Shown here: one piece after another, positions 1 through 7,838 of the stretch
How positions within the stretch are numbered: position 1 is the first letter of the stretch
Layout of the letters: the number at the start of each line of letters is the position of its first letter
Assembly: GCA_027596075.1 (NCBI GenBank)
Contig: JADGJC010000079.1
Coordinates: 127,073 to 146,354 of the forward strand
Reading direction: 5' to 3'
From: Rhizophlyctis rosea
Lineage: Eukaryota; Chytridiomycota; Chytridiomycetes; Rhizophlyctidales; Rhizophlyctidaceae
DNA length: 19,282 nt
Program-made: the position numbers and the translations under genes
The notes under the pieces: generated by a model
Databases searched by the model: none
Seen by the model: only the letters and a program-made list of their open reading frames with translations
What the model was told of the DNA's origin: nothing

Positions 1-35
1 CCCCCCTTTTTTTTCCAGCCACATACACCTAAAAA

Positions 36-1628
36 TCACCCTTCAAAAACCTTCTCCGCCAAAAACATCACCACATCCTCCCCACCCGGAAACCTCGCCA
101 CAATAGCCGCATGACTCCTCCTATGCTCAATCCTACAATGCACCTTCCTCCACCCAAGCTCATTCAACCTCCTAATAATCCCAGCTCTCATAACCACAAG
201 TTCATCCACATGCGATGTCGGCTTGTTATCCGGCGGTGGCATATTCAACGCTGCGGGTTTGAGTAGTGACTCATCGGAAGTGGAAGTAGGAAGCGGTGGG
301 AGGTGTTTAGATTTGGCTGCAGCGATGATTTCCGCGCGACGTTTTTTGGATTCTGGAGCTGTTGTTCCCGTCCAGAGGTGGCGGATTGTTGTGGCGGTTA
401 GGAAGGAGGTTAGGATTGTTAGGCCTATGGGGAGCATGAGGGGGAGGAGGGCGAAGAAGGCGTATCGGTTGGTTGGGGAGATGGAGGCGGGTGGTGTTTT
501 CGTTGACGTTGTTGTGGTTGCTGTTGTTGTTGTTGTTGAGGAGGGTGTAGCAAGTGCTGTTGATGATCCGGTTGATGAGGAGGATTTGCTGTCGGTGTCT
601 TTATTGATGTCCCTTGATTCATCATCACCCCGCGGCACCTTTTCCACAACCTCCTTGTCCTCACCGACCCCCAGAATGCTAGCACCCAATCCCCCCGTCG
701 CAGCCTCCACGATTTCCGCCTGCACCTCTGCTTCCTGTCCCAACACCGCGTCCCCTTCACCCTTCCCGACATCCTCCTGCTTCATTCCGGGTTCAGGCAC
801 CAATCGCACTATAGACGGGTATTGCGGATCCGCAACCTCCCACCGTGCGCCTTCCTTTTTATATAGATTCGACGCTTCCAATGATGATGTAGTGAAGTTG
901 ACAAGTCGGTCATTGATGGTGTTTGCAAAGGCGGTCCTGTACTTGAAGCGCGCGAGGGCTTGCCAGAAAGGGTAACGTGGGTCGGACATGGTTTCTAGGA
1001 GAGGTTTACCCGTGTGGGATTTGCCGCGACATCCGCCGTGGGCTGGGTAGGTGTGTTGATCTGGTTTTGGGGCATCCGGCGAATTGGATTGGTCGATGTC
1101 GTCGCCGTCATGATCGCGCAGCATCATTTGCGCTCCTGAGCGGGATGTGAAGAAGGATGCGGCGGTGTTGAATAGGCGGCCGAAAGCTGTGTCGGGACGG
1201 GCTGCGGCGCCGGCGTTGGGGGTGGCGATTGTGATGAAGTTTTGCGGGATGACGGTTGGTGTTGATGAGGGGGGTGTTGTGGGCTCGTCGAAGATGCCTT
1301 GGGCGTAGAGGAGACCTGCTGCGTATCGGACCATCACTCCGCCTAATGAGTAGCCTATGAATGAGAGATGGGTAACGGGTCGTGCATCTTTCTTTGATAA
1401 ACGTTCGATGACGGCGTCCGCGATACGTTCGCCGCAAGTGTCTATGCCATCGTAGGTGCGAGTTCCTTCGCTGCCTGTGTGGTTCATGATTTCTATTTTG
1501 TCCCCGAACCTCTTTTTGAGGTTTGTTTCCGTGAAAGTCATAGCTTTTGCGTTTCCCCACAGGCCGTGCATAAGCACGACGAGGTGGACTGGCTTCTTGT
1601 CGATGGCAACTGGAGAGTCTCCTGACAT
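36..1628 (-). CDS. DUF676/ROG1-family serine lipase, putative membrane-anchored
   Basis: Single-exon gene of 530 residues. The N-terminal half is an alpha/beta hydrolase of the DUF676 family (yeast ROG1/LPL1-type lipases acting on phospholipids or acylglycerols). Visible signatures are the oxyanion-loop HGLWGN (residues 21-26), the nucleophile elbow GYSLGG with Ser94, a likely catalytic Asp240 in NDRLV, and a likely catalytic His506 in RRSHAAIV near the C-terminus. Between Asp and His lies a long insertion: an acidic stretch (about 285-345), a Ser/Thr-rich linker (about 345-380) encoded partly by a trinucleotide repeat, and a hydrophobic segment (about 389-411) that could be one membrane span. 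The start is the first in-frame ATG, with A at -3 and a TATA-like box about 120 bp upstream. It is divergent from the LST2-like gene. The family call is firm; substrate and membrane site (lipid droplet, ER or mitochondrion) are inferred. Confidence 0.88.
   Translation of the reverse strand: MSGDSPVAIDKKPVHLVVLMHGLWGNAKAMTFTETNLKKRFGDKIEIMNHTGSEGTRTYDGIDTCGERIADAVIERLSKKDARPVTHLSFIGYSLGGVMVRYAAGLLYAQGIFDEPTTPPSSTPTVIPQNFITIATPNAGAAARPDTAFGRLFNTAASFFTSRSGAQMMLRDHDGDDIDQSNSPDAPKPDQHTYPAHGGCRGKSHTGKPLLETMSDPRYPFWQALARFKYRTAFANTINDRLVNFTTSSLEASNLYKKEGARWEVADPQYPSIVRLVPEPGMKQEDVGKGEGDAVLGQEAEVQAEIVEAATGGLGASILGVGEDKEVVEKVPRGDDESRDINKDTDSKSSSSTGSSTALATPSSTTTTTATTTTSTKTPPASISPTNRYAFFALLPLMLPIGLTILTSFLTATTIRHLWTGTTAPESKKRRAEIIAAAKSKHLPPLPTSTSDESLLKPAALNMPPPDNKPTSHVDELVVMRAGIIRRLNELGWRKVHCRIEHRRSHAAIVARFPGGEDVVMFLAEKVFEG
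499..540. repeat. GTT/CAA trinucleotide-rich tract inside the lipase gene
   Basis: A run of imperfect GTT units on the plus strand (CAA/CAG/ACC-type codons on the coding strand) encodes the Thr/Ser-rich linker of the lipase. Such tracts change length by slippage, so this linker may vary between strains. Confidence 0.6.
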
Positions 1629-2196
1629 GTTTATGAGGAAGGCTTTGGTGTGCTGTACTATGAGTTGGTAGCTACGAGGTGAAATATGCTTATGCTGAAC
1701 ACAGTGTAGTATTGTATACGCGTGCCAACTTTTGGTTGAAGGACTTGCATATATATAGACGATGGCAGGAAGAAGTTCGGAAGCAAGGGGAATAATTGAA
1801 CGATAGGTATTTTTATCATCCCGATATCCGCCATGTCGCGTGTTTGGTGGCGGTGTAACAGCGGTATTTCCATTTGTTCATCCGCATGCAGCCAGGGGTT
1901 CGTGGTCTCGACTGTGGACTCTGTCCGCAGCATGTGGCTTGATGGCACAACAGAGCAGTGCCACCATGCGCCATGTGTGTTTGCCTCCAGACCCTTACTA
2001 TATGACCCCTGATCGCCCTTGAACGCGTCAATGTGAGATGTGACCATGATCAGGGTGCTATTAGGCTCACCGTGGGCCAGCGGTGAAGTCATGCACTAGC
2101 TACCCAGTAGCCAGGAGATGGGAATTCGAGGGTAGGGTCGACACCGGTGACGATGGGATTCACGCTGATCACATGGACACTTAACAGTGCCAACTC
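1629..2196. other. Intergenic region between divergent lipase and LST2-like genes
   Basis: No supported gene. The open frames here are short and have no recognisable domain. The region should hold the promoter of the lipase (minus) and distal promoter sequence of the LST2-like gene (plus). Confidence 0.5.
1750..1757 (-). promoter_or_regulatory. TATA-like box of the lipase gene
   Basis: TATATATA lies about 122 bp upstream of the lipase start codon on the minus strand, a usual distance for a fungal core promoter. It is symmetrical, so strand is assigned from position only. Confidence 0.4.
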
Positions 2197-4682
2197 ATGA
2201 CAAACTGTGCTGGCACAGTTCCACACCATGCTCCCATCACTAACATCCCCAATCCATCAACATTCTTCCCCACAATTCCAAATTTCGAAGCTCTAACTGA
2301 CTTCTGCCACACTCCCTCCCCGCCATTTGCTTCACAGTTGTTCATCCAGGTTACTTTCCCTCTGACACCCTCTCCACCCACCACACATCTTCATCTCTAC
2401 CCCCAACATCACAATCCTCCCCTCCACCACCACACACCACATGATGCCCCTCCTAAACAACTTCCCAACCTCCCACCCCCCCCGAGGCGGGCCCCCCCCG
2501 AGGGGCCGGAAGCCCAGCGCCCCCCCGACGCCCGGCCCCCGCCCCCCCCCCAACACACGCCCGAACCCCGACAACGCACATCCTCCACCCCTCCCGCACC
2601 CGATGCAAACAACGCAAACTCGCCAGCGTATTCTGTTGCGCAGATATTCCAGTTTAAGAAGTGGAAGCCGTCGGATCATGATACGCCGCCGAGGTTGAAT
2701 GAGACGCAGCCGTTGTCGTTGTTTTATCATGCTGGTGAGTTTAGTGGTGATTTGCGGCATAGGTTGTGGTTCGTGAGCAATGATGGAACGCAGCTGGGTT
2801 GTGAGAAGAGGATAATCTTGGGCAGTAAGATTTGAGGGCTAGCGCGAAGATGGTGATGGGAAGTCCGTTGGGGTCGAATAAGAGTAAAGTATGAATGGCG
2901 AGATCATCAGATGGAAGAGGAAGTGATAAGTGTGATACGGAGAGACCTTTCTCGGAAGGGCTGTGCATGTCCTGGCGAACTACCTATCTCTTCAGGATTT
3001 GATGAATTTCTTGTCGTCGTTACAAAATCCCACTCATGCCAACTCACAACCTCTCCCCCAAACAGACGAATACCTCTCAACATCCATAAAACGCCTCCTC
3101 AAAACCCCATCAACAACAACCCACGCCTTCCGCATCCGCTCCGAACGCGTCCACAGGGCACAAAAACTCCTTCTTGAAGCAATCTATTTGGCTTACACCG
3201 ACATACCCGAGTCCTTTAAAGCGGATCGTACGTACAGGCGCAGTCTACCGCCCGAAGATCAGAGAGAGTTGGAGGGCGGGTTTAGTGAGAATATATTGTT
3301 TGCGGCGCAGGCGTTGAGTAAAGGGTTTCGGATTAGGGGGATTGAGGGGTTTACGGGGGAGTTGGTTGAGCCTGGTGAGTTTTTGTTTTTGACGGGTCGT
3401 TTTCTTGGATATGTGGAATGTGATGTATGCACTTTTGCAACAAATCTCACACTCACTCGCACCCAACCGCTACCATCCCCCACATCACAAAACACAGCAA
3501 AAGAACTCCACGCAACCCTCGAGGCGCTCCGATTTGTTTTCCGCTGTCGCGCCTTCGTGTCCACTTCCCCGCCGCACGACGACTTGTTCCCCGTGTTGAG
3601 GGATTTCGATAGAGCGTGGACGGTGTTTGAGCAGAAGATTTGTTTTTGCTATTTTAGTGTTGCGTATCAGGGGGCGCCGGGGGGTGCGGATGAGACGGAT
3701 ATGTTTCAGGTGAGGGTTTGGTGGAGTGTCTTGTGTGATTTGGGGAGCGGAAAATCAAGGGAAGGAAGGGAAGGGATCTTTGGGAAGAGGGGAGGGGCAG
3801 GAGGCATTTGACGTATTGTGATTCGCTTCCGACACGCTTCATTTTAATCGTTTACTTTTCATTCTTCCGCCCCACAAACTCAATTCAACAGGTCCTAATG
3901 TCCGAAACCCTCCTCCTCTCCCTCCGCAACACCCTCCTCACCCCCGACCAAATCCACACCTTCGACCCACAAGCCATCATCGCCATACCCCGCTTGACAA
4001 TCGTCGCGGGCCTGCTGCACATGCCTGATTGCGTGAATATGGTTGACGAGGAGCGGGCGTTTCGGTATTTTAGGGGGCGGGCGGGGGAGTTGAGGGGTGT
4101 AAGGGATCAGTTGAGGGGGTTGGGGGAGGAGAGTGTTAGGGAGTTGGAGGGGTTGTTGTGTCGCGGGTGGAGTGAGTTTGGGTGTGGGTGGGGTTGGTGG
4201 GTCGCGGGGGGTGTGCGGGTGGGGTGGGGAGTGGGGGGATGGCGGGGTGTGGAGAGGGATGTGGGGAGAGTGGGGAAGGGAAGGGGAAGGAGGTTGTGGT
4301 ATGTGAAGGGGTGGGAGATGTAGAAACACCGACGGCATCAACACCACCACCACCACCACCTAAAACCGAAAACCTCCGCCAAGACTCCGGCATAGACATT
4401 ACTCCCGACCCTTCACCCTCCTCATTCTCCCCCTCTCCATCCTCCTTGCCACCTACCACAACCCACACACTCCACTTTCCCACCCGCACAGCATCACTCA
4501 CCCCCACCCCGCCCCTAAAGCCACTATATCTACAAATCGCCTCAATAGCCGACGACCTTTCCTCTGGTCCGAGAGCGAAGGAATTCGTCGGGGTGTTGCA
4601 TCGGGTGTTTAGTATGCATGCTGAGGAGGAGGAGGAGAAGAAGAAGGAGGGGTGTAAGGTGGGGAGGAGGGGACGGAGTTGA
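2197..4682 (+). CDS. LST2-like protein (lateral signaling target 2 homologue), five exons, no FYVE finger
   Basis: Model: exons 2197-2734, 2943-3374, 3498-3709, 3892-4171 and 4324-4682, about 606 residues. The introns (GTGAGT/GTGAGT/GTGAGG/GTGAGT donors) keep frame. The spliced protein follows animal LST2/ZFYVE28 in order: LSLFYHA, then ERVHRAQKLL, SENILFAAQALSKGF, LRDFDRAWTVFE, LMSETLLLSLRNTLLTPDQ, FDPQAIIAIPRLTIVAGLL, and a final conserved block YLQIASIADDLSSG...FVGVLHRVFS. Animal LST2 is an endosomal, ubiquitin-controlled negative regulator of EGFR signalling and ends in a FYVE zinc finger. Here the stop comes about 18 residues after the last conserved block, so the finger is absent. Weak points: intron 1 (2735-2942) ends in GAG rather than CAG/TAG, and the start is unsure. 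ATG 2197 is the only in-frame start, but its leader looks like UTR. ATG 2441/2444 is more natural and would need a frameshift in the C-rich tract at 2477-2553. Confidence 0.72.
2203..2220. repeat. Dyad AACTGTGC-TG-GCACAGTT
   Basis: Perfect 8-bp inverted arms around a 2-bp centre, upstream of the likely LST2-like start. It contains the 9-mer TGGCACAGT, which recurs at 5318, 13010 and 14114. It could be a site for a dimeric transcription factor; no known factor is assigned. Confidence 0.45.
2477..2553. other. Very GC-rich poly-C/poly-G block, probable sequence or assembly artefact
   Basis: Runs of 7-10 C mixed with short G runs, sharply different from flanks of ordinary composition. A similar texture ends the window. 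It lies in the N-terminal coding or leader part of the LST2-like gene, and an indel here would change the reading frame. A genuine Pro/Arg-rich segment cannot be excluded. Confidence 0.5.
4040..4323 (+). other. G-run-rich stretch with G-quadruplex potential (end of exon 4 and intron 4 of the LST2-like gene)
   Basis: The coding strand carries many runs of three to seven G with loops of one to a few bases, densest at about 4190-4290 (for example GGGTGGGGTGGGGAGTGGGG). This matches the usual G3+N1-7 quadruplex pattern. It spans the GTGAGT donor at 4172 and the whole intron. Confidence 0.55.
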
Positions 4683-4870
4683 AGTCGTTGGGGGGAGCTT
4701 TTTTGGGCGATGGAGAGACGGGATGGGAGTTTCAGGACACTTTACTTTGAGTTCGCTTTTCTGTTTCTTCTATGGCATGAGAGTAGTTTTAGATTTGTTT
4801 TTTTGGGTCATATGTACTTATAGTAGATCTGTTTCATTTTTTTTGGAATGATGAGGAATCTGTAGCGTAA

Positions 4871-4876
4871 AATAAA
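4871..4876 (+). terminator. Possible poly(A) signal AATAAA of the LST2-like gene
   Basis: AATAAA followed by an A-rich tract, about 190 bp after the stop codon. The distance is plausible for a fungal 3' UTR, but the motif is short and the surrounding DNA is AT-rich. Confidence 0.3.
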
Positions 4877-4969
4877 AAAAATATAACCTTCAGCAAATGA
4901 AGGCTCGAGTATTTTATAGACAATCTTCGAAGTTGAAGCGATTTGTGATGATATGTGATTTTTCATATT

Positions 4970-5268
4970 GGGCGGCTTCCGTAACCCGCGTTTTTGCGTA
5001 AACACATATTATAAAACAGAAATGACCACCCATAAACATATTTTCTATGCGAAATCTATACGGGGGTGGTGGGGGGGTTGAAAACACATAAATCACAGGA
5101 ACATAAATTCTGACCAATCAGATCACGCAATTTCTTTAATTTACCCAAATGCAGACCACCAGACAGGATATGTTGATGGGTTACGGAAGCCCATATGTTG
5201 GTGCACCCAACACATCTCGTATTTCCGCATGCATAAAATAAATCATAAACAGGTTACGGAAGGCGCCC
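4970..5268. mobile_element. MITE-like element with 17-bp terminal inverted repeats
   Basis: The left end GGGCGGCTTCCGTAACC (4970-4986) and right end GGTTACGGAAGGCGCCC (5252-5268) are inverted repeats with one mismatch in 17. Directly outside both ends is ATT (4967-4969 and 5269-5271), a possible 3-bp target duplication. The 299-bp interior is AT-rich and holds no convincing ORF. A third, shortened copy of the end motif (GGGTTACGGAAGCCC, 5178-5192) lies inside in the same orientation as the right end, as if there were a nested or alternative right end. Size, ends and lack of coding fit a non-autonomous DNA transposon. The superfamily is not assigned; 3-bp duplications recall PIF/Harbinger, but ATT is not its typical TWA. 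Confidence 0.5.
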
Positions 5269-5316
5269 ATTGTGATCAAATCTTGATTGATGAATCACAG
5301 CCTTTTTGTTAGCTGT

Positions 5317-5346
5317 GTGGCACAGTTCGTATATGAGCTGTGCCAC
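5317..5346. repeat. Inverted repeat GTGGCACAG-N12-CTGTGCCAC
   Basis: Perfect 9-bp arms at 5317-5325 and 5338-5346, about 50 bp beyond the MITE-like element and about 520 bp upstream of the Hsp20-like gene. It contains the recurring 9-mer TGGCACAGT. It could be a protein-binding dyad or a hairpin. Confidence 0.5.
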
Positions 5347-5397
5347 CAGTCTGAGTTTCGCACAGCCTGCAATAGCCACAACTTTCAGACGCGAGGG

Positions 5398-5405
5398 TGA
5401 CGTCA
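5398..5405. promoter_or_regulatory. Perfect CRE palindrome TGACGTCA
   Basis: TGACGTCA is the consensus site of ATF/CREB-type bZIP factors; in fungi these include the stress factors Atf1/AtfA. It lies about 460 bp upstream of the Hsp20-like start codon. A related TGACGTGA follows at 5528-5535. Confidence 0.45.
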
Positions 5406-5676
5406 GGTCATGTCCGGGCGGCCATCGCCAGTTGCAAGGGCAGGAAAGCAAAGAAACGTAAAACAGGCCACCCATGAGCACTTCATCATGGCTGGAGCTC
5501 CAGCCCAGGCAACCCCGTCTCCCAGAATGACGTGACCATCATGCGCAAATGTGGCTGGTTGATACCCTCCGAATCAATGCTTGCAAAGTCATCGGGCCCA
5601 TGAAAAAATGTCTCCAGGTGTCAAACGATGGGCAGAAGGCAAAGAGACTGGGCCAGATGATGAAATGATGTGCATA

Positions 5677-5683
5677 TGACTCA
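5677..5683 (+). promoter_or_regulatory. AP-1/Gcn4-type site TGACTCA
   Basis: TGACTCA is the consensus of Gcn4/AP-1-type bZIP proteins. It lies about 180 bp upstream of the Hsp20-like start and 30 bp before the TATA-like box. A 7-mer can occur by chance; its position among other stress-type sites raises its weight. Confidence 0.35.
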
Positions 5684-5711
5684 GTACAAAAAAGGCTCTT
5701 TCCCACAGTCA

Positions 5712-5720
5712 TATATATAA
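5712..5720 (+). promoter_or_regulatory. TATA-like box of the Hsp20-like gene
   Basis: TATATATAA lies about 143 bp upstream of the start codon at 5863 and is followed by a CA-rich run. Confidence 0.45.
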
Positions 5721-5747
5721 CACACACACCCCCCATCCAAAACGGGT

Positions 5748-5760
5748 TTCTTGAATTCCC
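5748..5760 (+). promoter_or_regulatory. Heat-shock-element-like site TTCttGAAttCCC
   Basis: Alternating TTC and GAA units at 5-bp spacing, as bound by heat-shock factor Hsf1. The first two units are perfect and the third is CCC instead of TTC. It lies downstream of the TATA-like box, an unusual position, so function is uncertain. Confidence 0.35.
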
Positions 5761-5862
5761 ATAACTGTTTTCCCACACTCCCATTTTCACTAATCTCCAG
5801 GACCTCGTCTTCAATTGTTTATCACAGCACATTTATATCATCAGGAAAAACAGAACAGAACC

Positions 5863-7353
5863 ATGACTCGCTTGACATCCCTCTTCATTGCAATGGCCTG
5901 TGTGGCATCGAGCATTGATGCGTTCCGGTTGAGACCGTCTGGTGTGGATCATTGGGGCGAGAGGAGGCATCAACCCGAGTGGGCTGAAGGGTGAGTTTTC
6001 GGAGCTTAGCAGGATGGGGTGGAATGGCGCACTACGATCATGCCCGCCCAACTGAGCTTCAAACTTCAAGACCATCGAAAAGAAAGTAGCGAAAACTAAC
6101 CTTCTCTGCTCTTCAGCAGCTCCGACATCCTCCGCGCCCTCAACGAACTCACCTCCGACTTCGCCTCCACCGCATCCCGCACCCGCCACTCCCTAACCTC
6201 CGGCCTCCACACCCGCCAAACCGACAAAACCTACACCCTCTACATGGACGTCCCCGGCATCACCCGCCAAGAACTCACCGTCTCCGTCGACCGCGGCACA
6301 GTCCACATCGCCGCCCACCACCCCTGCCCAATCATCAACCACTCCACAAACGCCACAGACCCCCTTTGCGTCGAGCGCAAATACGAGGCGGACATCACGT
6401 TGCCGAGTGATGTGAACGAGGATGGTGCTGAGGCTGGGTTGAGGGATGGAGTGGTGACGGTGACGATTCCAAAGGTGTTGGAAGCGAGGGGTTTCGGAAG
6501 GGTCTTGAAAGTCGCCACAGAAACGGGAGAAGAAATCTACGCCCGCGGTGAACAAATCTACGAACGCGCCGCCGAAAACGCCTCCGAAGTCTATGACGCT
6601 GCAAAAACCAAAGCCGACGCCGCATACTCTGTCGTCGCCTCCGCCGGCCACGAAGCTTACGTCGCAGCACAAACCCCCGTCAGCGTCGTATCCTCCTACG
6701 TCGAAACTCCTGTCTCCGTCGTCTCCTCTTACGTCTCCCAAGCAACCGAATCCGCGAAATCCGTCACGTCAGTCGTGAGCAAATCTATCTCCTCGGCCGC
6801 AAGCGAAGCCTCCAAAACCATCACATCCGCCGCATCCGTTGCATCCGCATCAGCTTACTCCGCCGCATCCGTCGTCTCGGCCTCCGCTTCTTCCGCTGCG
6901 TCCGTCGCCTCCGCATCAGCAGCATCAGCAGCAAGCGTAGCATCCGAATCCCTCTCCTCGGTCACTTCCGCAGCCTCCGCAAGCGCCACATCCGCCGCAT
7001 CCTCAATCTCCAGCATCGCCTCCTCCATCTCCTCCGAAGCGGCCAAGTCCGCTTCCTCCGCCTCTCGTTCCGCAACCTCTGCAGCATCTGAAGCTTCTGC
7101 ATCCGCGTCTTCCGCGTCCTACAAGGCTAGCAAGTCCATCTCCTCGGCATCTCACCAGGCTAGCAAGTCGGCGTCTTCGGCCTCGCATGAGGCGTCTGCG
7201 TCCGCTAGTTCGGCGTCTAAGAAGGCTAGCAAGAGTGCGGCGTCTGCTACGAAGAGTGCTGCTAGGGCTGCGGAGACGGAGAAGGAGCATGCTAAGGGGG
7301 TTTATGAGAAGATTAAGGAGGCTATCTATGGGGAGGATGAGCAGGAGCTTTGA
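5863..7353 (+). CDS. Secreted Hsp20/alpha-crystallin-domain protein with an 11-residue Ser/Ala repeat tail
   Basis: Exons 5863-5990 and 6117-7353 (454 residues; the acceptor is CAGCAG, so 453 is also possible). The first exon encodes a signal peptide (MTRLTSLFIAMACVASSIDA). Residues about 83-162 form an Hsp20 domain: YTLYMDVPGI, then two beta-rich segments, ending in the family hallmark AGLRDGVVTVTIPK, which corresponds to A-x-x-x-n-G-v-L. An amphipathic, Ala-rich region follows (about 175-228), then a tandem 11-mer TPVSVVSSYV(E/S) twice (229-250), then about fifteen 11-residue units rich in Ser and Ala (267-431) and a charged C-terminus. Small heat-shock proteins hold unfolding proteins and are normally cytosolic; export is unusual. 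Eleven-residue periodicity is known from LEA group 3, synuclein, perilipin and type I antifreeze proteins. bZIP sites and a heat-shock-like site upstream suggest stress induction. A role in desiccation, cold or wall protection is inference. Confidence 0.85.
6673..6738 (+). repeat. Tandem 11-codon repeat (TPVSVVSSYV)
   Basis: Two 33-bp units encode TPVSVVSSYVE and TPVSVVSSYVS. The nucleotide copies differ at several third positions, so the duplication is not recent or the amino-acid pattern is under selection. Confidence 0.75.
6787..7281 (+). repeat. Array of about fifteen 33-bp/11-residue Ser/Ala units
   Basis: When cut every 11 residues from residue 267, the units align: ISSAASEASKT, ITSAASVASAS, AYSAASVVSAS, ASSAASVASAS, AASAASVASES, then more divergent units, then SYKASKSISSA, SHQASKSASSA, SHEASASASSA, SKKASKSAASA, TKSAARAAETE. 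Units early in the array are neutral; later ones carry Lys, His and Glu. Codon use differs between units, so the pattern is visible in protein more than in DNA. Confidence 0.8.
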
Positions 7354-7838
7354 ATGGGTCGTGTATGTCATCTTTTAGCTTAGATAACGAAGCAAGAAAG
7401 TTCGGGGTAGTAGTAAAGTTTGTTCGGGTTGGGATAGCAAGTTCTTGTGTAGCTCCCTCCCGTTAAAGTTGCATGAAGAAAAGCTGTATATTTCTGTTTT
7501 CTGCATTTTCTTCTCTCGCTATAATTAGCTTAGCCTTTTCTGTGAAATATATACCACATCGTCTTGTTTTGCATTGGATACATGCATTGATTTGTGTCTA
7601 CAGCAAGAGGGTTGAGGTCCGATGTTACGCGGCGCCTCGGTAGTCCCATCATGTTGATGATGCTTGGTGGTCACCGGGGCACTGAAGCAAGACGCGGTAG
7701 ATGGACGTTCTTGTTGCGAGAAGGCACGGCAGTATTTTTGTTATTGTTATACGTGTATGCCTGCGATGTATGCAAAATATGTACAAAATGGGTAGTGAGC
7801 AAAACCGGTTGGTTACGATGATTACTGTTGCGAGTCTA
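7354..7838. other. Convergent intergenic region (3' ends of the Hsp20-like and SUB1 genes)
   Basis: About 485 bp with no supported gene. It should hold the 3' UTRs of the two converging genes. I see no clear poly(A) hexamer or structured RNA. Confidence 0.5.

Larger units (their letters stand above)
4683..5862. other. Long intergenic region upstream of the secreted Hsp20-like gene
   Basis: About 1.2 kb without a supported gene. It holds the 3' end of the LST2-like gene, the MITE-like element, the GTGGCACAG dyad, three bZIP-type sites, a TATA-like box and a heat-shock-element-like site. The small open frames are not convincing. Confidence 0.5.

Noticed and set aside
223..975. Long plus-strand open frame (250 codons) antisense to the lipase
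   Set aside because: It is the complement of a clear lipase coding region with catalytic motifs, and its own product is low complexity with no domain.
3895..4507. Pro/His/Thr-rich minus-strand frames opposite the LST2-like exons 4-5
   Set aside because: They arise from the G-rich coding strand of the LST2-like gene and have no start context, introns or domain support.
6193..6741. Gly/Asp/Val-rich minus-strand frame (182 codons) opposite the Hsp20 domain
   Set aside because: Shadow of the Hsp20 coding strand, with no recognisable motif.
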